Assembly: GCA_037443685.1 (NCBI GenBank)
Contig: JBBINX010000016.1
Coordinates: 1-31,621 of the forward strand
DNA from: JAHJRJ01 sp037443685
GTDB taxonomy: Bacteria; Bacteroidota; Ignavibacteria; UBA10030; BY39
Reading direction: 5' to 3'
DNA length: 31,621 nt
Shown: one piece after another, positions 22,026 through 28,889 of the stretch
Numbering within the stretch: position 1 is the first letter of the stretch
How the letters are laid out: each line of letters opens with the position of its first letter
Notes under the pieces: generated by a model
What the model saw: only the letters and a program-made list of their open reading frames with translations
Databases searched by the model: none
Told to the model about the DNA's origin: nothing
Translations under genes and position numbers: made by a program

Positions 22026-22918
22026 TGGACCGTCATTCTCATTTAAATTATTCAACAAATGCTCGTGTAACAAACGTAATGTTGCCCGATCTTGCACGGC
22101 TTGTTCGTGTAATTCCTATGGTCGAAGATAATTTCCTATTTTTATTTAGGTTTGAAGACCCAACTTTAAACGAAAAATTTTTATACAAACCTGGTCAATT
22201 TGTCGAAATCACATTACTCGGTACAGGCGAAGCGCCAATTTCCATCAGTTCTACACCTACACGCAAAGGTGTTCTCGAAATGTGCATTCGCCGTATGGGA
22301 AGGGTAACAAACGCTCTCTATAACCTACCCGAAAATTCATTAGTCGGAATTCGTGGTCCGTATGGTAACGGTTACCCCATTGATGAGATGAAAGGGCACG
22401 ATATTTTGATAATTGCTGGTGGGCTCGGAATGGCACCACTTCGTTCGTTGCTGAATTATATACTTGATAATCGCAGCCAGTTCGGCAGAGTTATTTTAAT
22501 GTATGGTACAAAAACTCCTGATGATGTTTTATTTAGAGATGAAATGGAATCGATGATGCGCCGACCAGACCTCGAGTGTCTGTTAAGCGTTGAACAGGCG
22601 TATCAATATCCGGGTGCTCATCCGTGGCGCGGTAAAATTGGAATGGTAACTGAACTTTTTCAATATGTAAAAGATCTGAATGTCCAGAATACTTATGCTG
22701 CAGTTTGCGGACCGCCAATCTTTTATAAATTTGTCTTAGATAAATTGTTGAAACTAAATTTTTCGAAAGACCACATTTTAATGTCTTTAGAACGTCGTAT
22801 GGAGTGTGGTGTGGGGAAGTGTGGTCATTGCGCCATCGGATATAAATATACCTGCATCGATGGTCCGATATTTAACTATTGGGACATTCTAAATATGCCA
22901 GAGTTAATAGAATTTTAA
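22025..22918 (+). CDS. hydG: Group 3b [NiFe] hydrogenase (sulfhydrogenase) gamma subunit, FAD/NAD(P)
   Basis: A 297-residue ferredoxin-reductase-type subunit that exchanges electrons with NAD(P)H. The FAD-binding barrel has Y-K-P-G-Q-F-V and P-I-S-I-S-S (71-76). The nucleotide-binding domain has A-G-G-L-G-M-A-P-L-R (131-140) and V-C-G-P-P (227-231). The C-terminal [2Fe-2S] motif is Cys261, Cys266, Cys269 and Cys277 (E-C-G-V-G-K-C-G-H-C). The family in group 3b usually prefers NADPH, but preference cannot be read from the sequence here. It overlaps the beta gene by one base, and the delta gene follows after one base, so it is tightly co-translated. Confidence 0.93.
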   Translation: MDRHSHLNYSTNARVTNVMLPDLARLVRVIPMVEDNFLFLFRFEDPTLNEKFLYKPGQFVEITLLGTGEAPISISSTPTRKGVLEMCIRRMGRVTNALYNLPENSLVGIRGPYGNGYPIDEMKGHDILIIAGGLGMAPLRSLLNYILDNRSQFGRVILMYGTKTPDDVLFRDEMESMMRRPDLECLLSVEQAYQYPGAHPWRGKIGMVTELFQYVKDLNVQNTYAAVCGPPIFYKFVLDKLLKLNFSKDHILMSLERRMECGVGKCGHCAIGYKYTCIDGPIFNYWDILNMPELIEF

Positions 22919-22919
22919 A

Positions 22920-23705
22920 ATGGAAACAACTATGGAGAATAAAAAACCTAAAATCGGAATTTTCGGATTAACATCATGCGCTGGCGATCAATTGGCAATC
23001 CTCAATTGCGAAGATGAATTAGTCTATCTCGCAAATGTGTTGGATATACGCGATTGGGAAATGGCGCAAACAAATAATGATAATTCGATTCAATTAGATA
23101 TTGCTTTTGTTGAAGGTGTAGTAGCTCAATCGCGCGATCTTCAAGCATTGCAAGCAATTCGCAAACGTACAAAATTGTTAGTTGCGTTAGGAACTTGCGC
23201 AGTATGGGGCGGAGTTGCAGCGATGAAAAACCAAATTCCTAAAGATGTTTTAAACAAGGAAGTTAGTGGCGAAGAGATTAATATCCTTGATTCGATGCCA
23301 GCTCTTCCCGTTAAATCGTTTGTTAAAGTCGACATACAGCTTCCCGGCTGCCCGATTGAGAAGGATCAGTTTTTACAAGTCGTAACGTCGTTGCTGAAGG
23401 GTAACTTACCTGAGATACTAAAGTTTTCGGTGTGCAGCGAATGCAAAATGCGAGAAAATGCTTGCATCGTTATTGAACGAGGCGAAGTCTGCTGCGGTGC
23501 TCTCACATTATCCGGTTGTAACGCACGTTGCCCAAGCCATAATATACCTTGTGGTGGATGCCACGGACCAATAGAGGAAGTTCACTACGATGCAAACGTT
23601 ACAATGTTTAAAACTCATGGAATAACTAAAGACGATATCGAACAAAAAATGGCAATGTATGCTGCACCTGCTTGGATTCCAGAAAAATTGTTAGCCGAAA
23701 AATAA
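22920..23705 (+). CDS. hydD: Group 3b [NiFe] hydrogenase (sulfhydrogenase) delta (small) subunit
   Basis: A 261-residue small subunit. ATG 22920 is used; an ATG four codons later (22932) is possible. The proximal-cluster region reads L-T-S-C20-A-G-D23-Q, so the second cysteine of the usual C-x-G-C is an aspartate. The remaining ligands are Cys93 (G-T-C-A-V-W-G-G) and Cys144 (P-G-C-P-I). The C-terminal third adds Cys172, 175, 182, 191, 192, 200, 204, 211 and 214 for two more clusters, unlike HoxY. It relays electrons from the Ni-Fe site to the beta subunit. It has no Tat signal and is cytosolic. It abuts the gamma and alpha genes. Confidence 0.94.
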   Translation: METTMENKKPKIGIFGLTSCAGDQLAILNCEDELVYLANVLDIRDWEMAQTNNDNSIQLDIAFVEGVVAQSRDLQALQAIRKRTKLLVALGTCAVWGGVAAMKNQIPKDVLNKEVSGEEINILDSMPALPVKSFVKVDIQLPGCPIEKDQFLQVVTSLLKGNLPEILKFSVCSECKMRENACIVIERGEVCCGALTLSGCNARCPSHNIPCGGCHGPIEEVHYDANVTMFKTHGITKDDIEQKMAMYAAPAWIPEKLLAEK

Positions 23706-23707
23706 AT

Positions 23708-23711
23708 GGAG
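23708..23711 (+). promoter_or_regulatory. Shine-Dalgarno sequence that sets the hydA start
   Basis: GGAG, six bases before ATG 23718. It lies inside the alternative, longer reading that starts at 23706, and so favours the shorter protein, which begins directly ahead of the conserved N-terminal R-V-E-G-H motif. Confidence 0.55.
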
Positions 23712-23717
23712 AGTAGA

Positions 23718-25016
23718 ATGGAAAAAAACAGATTAATATCAATACCACATTTAGGAAGAGTTGAAGGACACGGGGGTATCGAGGTCGAAATTGAAAACGG
23801 TAAGGTTACTCGTGTTAATATGGATATTTTTGAGGGCTCACGTTTTTACGAAATGCTTATAGTCGGGAAAAAATTTACTGAAGTGTCTGCAATAGTTTCG
23901 CGCGTATGTGGTATCTGTTCAGCAGGACATACCTTAACATCTCAAATGGCAAGTGAAAATGCACTCGGTATTAAAGTTACACCGCGAACAGAATTTCTAA
24001 GATCTTTACTGCTCCACGGTGAAGCAATCGAGAGCCACGCTCTGCACCTCGGATGCCTCGTCCTACCCGATTTATTAGGTTATGAAGGACCGCTTACAAT
24101 GGTTAAGGATTACCCTGCTGAAGTAACCGTTGCATTAAATCTAAAAAAATTAGGAAACGCAATTCAAGAATTAATAGGTGGCAGAGCCATTCACCCAATT
24201 AATGCTATAGTGGGTGGATTTGGGCGCATCCCAACAAAAATTGAATGGCTGAAGCTGAATACAGATTTGCAAAAGGGACTTGAATTGTCGGACGCACTTG
24301 TTGATCTGTTGGCAAAAATCCGCCTCCCCGAATATACTACTCATACCGGCATTTATGCTGCACTCGAACCGAGGCAAGACCGTTACAGCTATCTTGGCGA
24401 TTACATATTGACTTCAGATGGAGTTAAAAGGCCTATCTCGGAATTTCGAAAAATTTGCCACGAAAAAGTAGTTGCTCACTCTACTGCCAAACAAAGTTTG
24501 TATAACAGTCAGCCCTTCATGGTCGGCTCTCTCTCCCGAATAAATTTGAATTATCGATATTTAACAGGCAAAGCAAAGGAAGCCCAGCAAAAGTTGATTC
24601 CAAATTTACCTTCGCATAACACGATGAACAATAATTATGCGCAGATGATTGAGCTGGTCCATTCCATCGAACGTTCTTTACAATTGATTAAGATATTAAT
24701 AGAGAATGGACTCGAACACGAAGAACCTATTAAGTATAATGTTAAAGCCGGTCAAGGTATCGGTGCAATAGAAGTTCCTCGTGGTACGCTTTATCATTAT
24801 TATGAATTTGATAATGAGGGAAGAATATTAGATGCCGATATCATCACACCAACCGCACAGAATTTAGCAAATGTCGAAAAAGATATGCGTGGAGCTGTCG
24901 AAACTTTAATAAACGAACCAGTAAAAGTGATCCGAAACAGCTTGGAACACATAGCACGTGCATACGATCCCTGTATCTCTTGTGCTACTCATTTAGTTGA
25001 GGTGAAAGTTAAATAA
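23718..25016 (+). CDS. hydA: Group 3b [NiFe] hydrogenase (sulfhydrogenase) alpha (large) subunit
   Basis: A 432-residue catalytic subunit; an ATG at 23706 would add four residues. L1 is R-V-C-G-I-C-S-A-G-H (Cys64, Cys67) and L2 is D-P-C-I-S-C-A-T-H (Cys419, Cys422, His425). R-V-E-G-H is at 14-18. Only seven residues (L-V-E-V-K-V-K) follow the L2 His, a much shorter maturation tail than the 24 of HoxH, in line with the short tails of group 3b enzymes. The enzyme activates H2 in the cytosol and, in relatives, reduces polysulfide. Its own protease gene begins two bases after the stop. It shares only the general fold and motifs with HoxH. Confidence 0.95.
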   Translation: MEKNRLISIPHLGRVEGHGGIEVEIENGKVTRVNMDIFEGSRFYEMLIVGKKFTEVSAIVSRVCGICSAGHTLTSQMASENALGIKVTPRTEFLRSLLLHGEAIESHALHLGCLVLPDLLGYEGPLTMVKDYPAEVTVALNLKKLGNAIQELIGGRAIHPINAIVGGFGRIPTKIEWLKLNTDLQKGLELSDALVDLLAKIRLPEYTTHTGIYAALEPRQDRYSYLGDYILTSDGVKRPISEFRKICHEKVVAHSTAKQSLYNSQPFMVGSLSRINLNYRYLTGKAKEAQQKLIPNLPSHNTMNNNYAQMIELVHSIERSLQLIKILIENGLEHEEPIKYNVKAGQGIGAIEVPRGTLYHYYEFDNEGRILDADIITPTAQNLANVEKDMRGAVETLINEPVKVIRNSLEHIARAYDPCISCATHLVEVKVK

Positions 25017-25018
25017 AA

Positions 25019-25513
25019 ATGAATTCACAAACTAAAATTTTAGTCGTTGGTGTTGGAAATATTTTACTGGCAGATGAGGGGATCGGTGTTATCGCTCTCG
25101 CTCACTTACGAAAAAGAATAAATTATGAGAATGTTGTTTTATTTGATGCTGCAACCGACATTTACAGAATAATGAATTTTGATGAATGCTTTAATAAAAT
25201 AATTGTACTCGATGCTGTTAAACAAAAACAACCTGCTGGCACTATTTATCGTTTACCGCTGCATAACATAGAAATTGAGTCGGATGCAAAATCATCACAT
25301 CAAATAAAAGTGATCGAAGCCCTTAAACTGATGCAGATTACACTTAAGCAATTCAACGAGAGCGAAATAATAATTATGGGTGTCGAACCGGACAGAATAG
25401 ATTATAGTGTTGGTTTGTCAGAAAAAGCCGAAACAGCGTTAACTTATTTTGTTGATTTAGTCCTTGAGGAAATCACGAATGCACGAAGCATCGTTAGCCA
25501 AGAATATAATTGA
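25019..25513 (+). CDS. Hydrogenase maturation protease for the group 3b large subunit (HycI/HybD family)
   Basis: A 164-residue nickel-dependent endopeptidase. The family motif V-G-V-G-N-I-L-L-A-D-E-G-I-G (10-23) provides Glu20. The other likely metal ligands are Asp65 (V-L-D-A) and His94 (S-S-H-Q), spaced like Glu16, Asp62 and His93 of HybD. M-G-V-E-P is at about 122-126. It lies two bases after hydA and should remove the seven-residue tail of that subunit. It differs clearly from HoxW, which ends another operon, so each hydrogenase keeps its own protease. The hypA start falls inside its last 35 bases. Confidence 0.92.
   Translation: MNSQTKILVVGVGNILLADEGIGVIALAHLRKRINYENVVLFDAATDIYRIMNFDECFNKIIVLDAVKQKQPAGTIYRLPLHNIEIESDAKSSHQIKVIEALKLMQITLKQFNESEIIIMGVEPDRIDYSVGLSEKAETALTYFVDLVLEEITNARSIVSQEYN
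25466..25472 (+). promoter_or_regulatory. Shine-Dalgarno sequence that sets the hypA start
   Basis: GAGGAAA, inside the end of the protease gene and six bases before ATG 25479. It supports the start with the conserved Met-His-Glu and argues against an earlier TTG at 25464. Confidence 0.75.
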
Positions 25514-25820
25514 AATTATATCATCGAATACCGAACTTACTAACGGAGTTCGTATTCAAAAGGTAAATCTTCGTGTCGGAGAACTTGCTGGTATTTATCA
25601 CGATTCTCTGCAATTTTACTTTACTGAGATGAGTAAAGGAACTGTTGCTGAAAACGCTTTATTATTTTTTGAGTGTATTCCAATAGTCGGAAAATGTAGG
25701 GAATGCACTAACGAATTTATACTTCAAAACTTTGAAATCAACTGCCCTAAATGCGGTTTATCGAAATTTGATATTATTAGTGGTAACGAATTTGAAATTG
25801 TAAACATCGAGGTAGAATAA
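25479..25820 (+). CDS. hypA: Hydrogenase nickel-insertion protein HypA
   Basis: A 113-residue nickel metallochaperone. The nickel-binding N terminus Met1-His2-Glu3 dictates the start at 25479, which overlaps the protease gene by 35 bases. The zinc site is formed by Cys73, Cys76 (C-R-E-C) and Cys89, Cys92 (C-P-K-C). G-E-L-A-G-I near 34-39 belongs to the family pattern. HypA docks with HypB and delivers nickel to hydrogenase precursors, presumably serving both enzymes of this window. Its stop overlaps the hypB start (TAATG). Confidence 0.96.
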   Translation: MHEASLAKNIIEIISSNTELTNGVRIQKVNLRVGELAGIYHDSLQFYFTEMSKGTVAENALLFFECIPIVGKCRECTNEFILQNFEINCPKCGLSKFDIISGNEFEIVNIEVE

Positions 25821-26491
25821 TGGGAATAATAACAATAGAACAAAAAGTATTAAAAAGAAACGAAGAAATAGCAATCGATCTTCATAAACGGTTTAACGAT
25901 GCCGATGTTTTCACAGCTAACTTAGTCAGCTCGCCCGGCTCCGGTAAAACTACAGTATTAGAACGAACACTAAAATTTATTTCACCTGCTCTCTCGGTTG
26001 GTGTAATCGAAGGAGATATCCAGACTAATTTGGATGCTGATAGAATTTCTAATTTCAACATTCCTGTAGCTCAAATTATAACTAATGGTACTTGCCACCT
26101 TGAGGCACGAATGATTGCAGATGCTGTCGAAAAACTACCTCTTAACGATTTGGATATTTTATTCATCGAAAATGTCGGAAACTTAGTTTGTCCTGCAGCT
26201 TATTTTTTAGGTGAACACGCACGCATCGTAATTATGAGTGTAACTGAAGGGGAAGACAAGCCATTAAAATATCCTGCAATGTTTTTGAAAAGCTGTGTGA
26301 TGATATTGAATAAAATTGATTTACTTCCATATCTGAAATTCGATAAAGAATTGGCGAAACACAATGCGCTTAAAATAAATCCAGATTTAAAAATTTTCGA
26401 AACCTCCTGCTACAACAATCATGGCATTTTGGAGTGGTGCGATTGGCTGACGAACGAATTAAAGCTGAAACGTTGTAAGAGCAACTTATGA
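25820..26491 (+). CDS. hypB: Hydrogenase nickel-insertion GTPase HypB
   Basis: A 223-residue SIMIBI GTPase that drives nickel transfer with HypA. The phosphate loop is S-S-P-G-S-G-K-T-T (37-45), G-D-I-Q-T (65-69) is the switch region, and N-K-I-D (164-167) gives guanine specificity. The metal-binding Cys92-His93 (G-T-C-H-L-E-A) and Cys124 (N-L-V-C-P) between subunits are conserved. There is neither the CxxGCxxxH motif of E. coli nor a His-rich tract, so nickel storage is unlikely. HypC, D, E and F are not encoded in the window. It ends the group 3b-hyp run, with a 23-codon mini-ORF overlapping its stop. Confidence 0.96.
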   Translation: MGIITIEQKVLKRNEEIAIDLHKRFNDADVFTANLVSSPGSGKTTVLERTLKFISPALSVGVIEGDIQTNLDADRISNFNIPVAQIITNGTCHLEARMIADAVEKLPLNDLDILFIENVGNLVCPAAYFLGEHARIVIMSVTEGEDKPLKYPAMFLKSCVMILNKIDLLPYLKFDKELAKHNALKINPDLKIFETSCYNNHGILEWCDWLTNELKLKRCKSNL

Positions 26492-26559
26492 GTATGTACC
26501 AATTTGGATATTTTGCTTTTTCTTTTATAATTTCGGTAATTTTAGCGGTATGTTTTTAA
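26488..26559 (+). CDS. Possible 23-residue single-helix membrane peptide coupled to hypB
   Basis: A 23-codon ORF whose ATG overlaps the hypB stop as ATGA, the pattern of translational coupling seen elsewhere in this operon. The product starts Met-Ser-Met-Tyr-Gln-Phe-Gly and is then almost wholly hydrophobic (F-A-F-S-F-I-I-S-V-I-L-A-V-C-F), enough for one membrane helix. There is no charged residue, which is odd for a stable anchor. It may be a true small protein linked to hydrogenase maturation, the start of a truncated membrane gene, or chance. No homologue is recognised. Confidence 0.3.
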   Translation: MSMYQFGYFAFSFIISVILAVCF

Positions 26560-26826
26560 GCCATTTGAAATTTGAGTTAAAACCTTAGAGGTAATTTGCA
26601 GCTCAAAATTACATTAAACCATACTTACGGTTAGTTTGAATCGGACTAATCCGCCAGAGGTGGACAAGAGTAGAATTGTCCCCCTCCATCAAAGGATGAA
26701 CAGAGTAGGAGCGGGATCTTCGTTCACCCTTTCACGACTCACTACGAAAACTAACTCCCCATTTCTATAATTAAAAAATTTATTATTCCGTGCAAATATC
26801 CAATTAAATTCTTATCTTTAACTGCA
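26492..26826. other. 335-base region between hypB and purF
   Basis: It contains the mini-ORF above, then AT-rich spacer, then a distinctly more GC-rich block (about 26630-26755) with several nested inverted repeats, then AT-rich DNA up to purF. I see no tRNA, rRNA, CRISPR or purine-riboswitch signature. TATCTTTA (26813-26820), six bases before the purF ATG, fits the -10/-7 region of a promoter with a very short leader, but no good upstream box accompanies it. Confidence 0.6.
26630..26755. repeat. Structured repeat-like segment with 8-base inverted ends
   Basis: GTTAGTTT (26630-26637) and AAACTAAC (26748-26755) are exact complements that bound 126 bases. Inside are competing short stems: CGGA/TCCG (26642-26653), TCCGCC-AGA-GGTGGA (26650-26664) and GGACAA/TTGTCC (26662-26681). 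The base composition is near half G+C, unlike its surroundings. It resembles the palindromic intergenic repeats of Ignavibacteria-like genomes; a structured RNA is also possible. Confidence 0.4.
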
Positions 26827-28320
26827 ATGAATATTTTTCACCAAAAAGATAAACCGATAGATCACTGCGGAATTTTTGGAATTTATGGCCACCCCAAAGC
26901 GTCTGTTATGGCTTATTACGGACTTCAAGCGCTACAGCACCGAGGACAAGAGGGGGCTGGAATTGTAACCTCCGAATTCAACAAATCTCTGTGTCGTTGG
27001 CAGTTTCACGTCCATAAAGATTTCGGATTAGTAAACGATGTCTTCAAGGACGATTCGCTTCTGATAAATGTTTTAAGAGGGAATGCAGCCATTGGACATA
27101 ACAGATATTCTACTGCTGGCTCTACATACAACAAGCTGAATATTCAACCACTAACCGTAAATTATAAAGGTGGAAATCTTGCAATATCTCATAACGGCAA
27201 TATTACCAACTTCCGAAAAATTAGAAACGAGTTAAAAAACTTAGGCACGATATTTCAAACCACTTCAGACACTGAAATTATTCTCCACTTGATGGCGCGA
27301 AGTAAATATTCGGATCAAGTTCGGCAGCTTATAGATGCATTAAATCAGATAGAGGGGGCTTATTCGATTGTTATTTTGACAGACGAGATGATGATAGCGG
27401 CTCGCGATCCGCATGGTATGCGACCGCTAAATGTTGGTAAGTTAGAAGGTGCGTTCATTGTCGCGTCGGAAACTTGTGCATTCGATATTATTGGGGCTGA
27501 GTATGTCGGCGAAGTCAAACCGGGCGAAGTGCAAATATTCGATAAAGAAGCGTTACTCTCAGGCAAACCGAAATCTTTACGTCTAAAAAATATTCCATCA
27601 AAACCACACTACTGCATTTTTGAATACATATACTTTTCGCGTCCCGACAGTTATATCTTCGGCGAAAGTGTGGATAAAATCCGCCGCCGATTCGGTAAAG
27701 AATTGGCTGAAGAACATCCTGTTAAGTCACACAATCCAGAAGATAAAATAATAGTTATAAACGTTCCTGACTCAAGCAACACAGCCACACTTGGTTTTGT
27801 CAGCCGGAATAACAAAATCGGTAATCCGACGAAATACGAAATCGGGTTGATTCGCAGTCATTACGTCGGTAGAACTTTCATCCAGCCCGAACAAGACGTT
27901 AGAGAAGTAAAGGTTAAAACAAAATTCAACAAGGTTAAGGGTGTTTTAAAAGATAAAATCGTTGTAGTAGTAGATGATTCTATAGTACGTGGAACGACTT
28001 CAAACCAACTTGTTAAGCTTATCAGAGAAGCCGAACCCAAAGAAGTGCACTTTCGTGTTACTTCGCCACCAATTCATTTCCCGTGTTACTACGGTATGGA
28101 TTTTCCCGAGCCGAATGAACTTATAGCTAATCGCTATAACGGTAACATCGAAAAAATAAAAGAAGAACTTGGTGTGGACAGTTTAGCTTATCTTTCGCTT
28201 GATAGTGTTTTAAAGTCAGTTCCTAAAGAGAACGGCGAGTGGTATTGTACTGCTTGTTTTAGTGGTGAGTATCCAATTACTATAGATAAAGATACAAAAA
28301 AGGAGGAGCACGATTTTTGA
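26827..28320 (+). CDS. purF: Amidophosphoribosyltransferase
   Basis: A 497-residue enzyme that makes phosphoribosylamine from PRPP and glutamine, the first step of purine synthesis. A 13-residue propeptide precedes the nucleophile Cys14 (D-H-C-G-I-F-G-I). The PRPP-binding segment V-V-V-V-D-D-S-I-V-R-G-T-T lies at 379-391. Four cysteines (Cys263, Cys420, Cys474, Cys477) match the [4Fe-4S] ligands of the Bacillus-type enzyme, so this is the propeptide-plus-cluster form, likely oxygen-sensitive and compatible with an anaerobic host. It is the first gene of a tight run with pgsA, ftsY and mutL. Confidence 0.97.
   Translation: MNIFHQKDKPIDHCGIFGIYGHPKASVMAYYGLQALQHRGQEGAGIVTSEFNKSLCRWQFHVHKDFGLVNDVFKDDSLLINVLRGNAAIGHNRYSTAGSTYNKLNIQPLTVNYKGGNLAISHNGNITNFRKIRNELKNLGTIFQTTSDTEIILHLMARSKYSDQVRQLIDALNQIEGAYSIVILTDEMMIAARDPHGMRPLNVGKLEGAFIVASETCAFDIIGAEYVGEVKPGEVQIFDKEALLSGKPKSLRLKNIPSKPHYCIFEYIYFSRPDSYIFGESVDKIRRRFGKELAEEHPVKSHNPEDKIIVINVPDSSNTATLGFVSRNNKIGNPTKYEIGLIRSHYVGRTFIQPEQDVREVKVKTKFNKVKGVLKDKIVVVVDDSIVRGTTSNQLVKLIREAEPKEVHFRVTSPPIHFPCYYGMDFPEPNELIANRYNGNIEKIKEELGVDSLAYLSLDSVLKSVPKENGEWYCTACFSGEYPITIDKDTKKEEHDF
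28300..28307 (+). promoter_or_regulatory. Shine-Dalgarno sequence that supports a TTG start for pgsA
   Basis: AAGGAGGA inside the 3' end of purF, nine bases before TTG 28317. No ATG suits the pgsA N terminus, so this site decides the TTG start. Confidence 0.75.
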
Positions 28321-28889
28321 CAATAAATGCTGAACAACAATCCAGTCAAAAAATCTTGACGATATCGAATGTGTTAAGTTTCATTAGACTTCTACTTACA
28401 ATCCCGATAGCAATGCTGTTACTCAGCGATGGGGTGTGGGCAAAATATTGGGTGTGCGGATTGGGGTTGATAGCAATTCTCACGGATAAGTTAGACGGCA
28501 CTATTGCAAGAAAATTTCATCAGGAAACTGAATTCGGTAGAATAATCGATCCATTAGCTGATAAAATTTTAGTTGGCATTGTTGCAATTGTATTAACAAT
28601 TCAAAATCATATTCCTTATTGGTTTGTTGTTGTGGTTTTACTGCGTGATGTTCTTATACTATGCGGTGGCTTGTATCTCAAAGCATCCCAAAGGAACGTT
28701 TTGGCTTCGAATATGATAGGAAAAATTACTATCGGAATTATTTCTTTATATTTAATTTTAGCTATTTTGAACATCGAACAGTTAACTCCTGTATCAATTA
28801 TTTTTTTATGGATGAGTACTTTTTTCATCACCTTATCATTTATTGTCTATCTACAAATATTTATTAAAGTAATTTCAAGGAAGGATTAA
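28317..28889 (+). CDS. pgsA: CDP-diacylglycerol-glycerol-3-phosphate 3-phosphatidyltransferase
   Basis: A 190-residue membrane enzyme that makes phosphatidylglycerol phosphate. The start is TTG overlapping the purF stop (TTGA), backed by AAGGAGGA upstream; the next ATG would remove the first helix. The CDP-alcohol phosphotransferase motif D-G-T-I-A-R...G-R-I-I-D-P-L-A-D-K is complete, with four aspartates in the right spacing, in about residues 60-83. Several hydrophobic helices fill the rest. The residues before the first helix (I-S-N-V-L-S-F-I-R-L) match PgsA rather than phosphatidylserine synthase. The ftsY gene overlaps its stop (TAATG). Confidence 0.93.
   Translation: MTINAEQQSSQKILTISNVLSFIRLLLTIPIAMLLLSDGVWAKYWVCGLGLIAILTDKLDGTIARKFHQETEFGRIIDPLADKILVGIVAIVLTIQNHIPYWFVVVVLLRDVLILCGGLYLKASQRNVLASNMIGKITIGIISLYLILAILNIEQLTPVSIIFLWMSTFFITLSFIVYLQIFIKVISRKD

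Noticed and set aside
26560..26826. Purine riboswitch or PurR-type operator ahead of purF
   Set aside because: None of the conserved core of purine-class riboswitches and no paired PurR box can be recognised; the structured block lies over 70 bases upstream and looks repeat-like.
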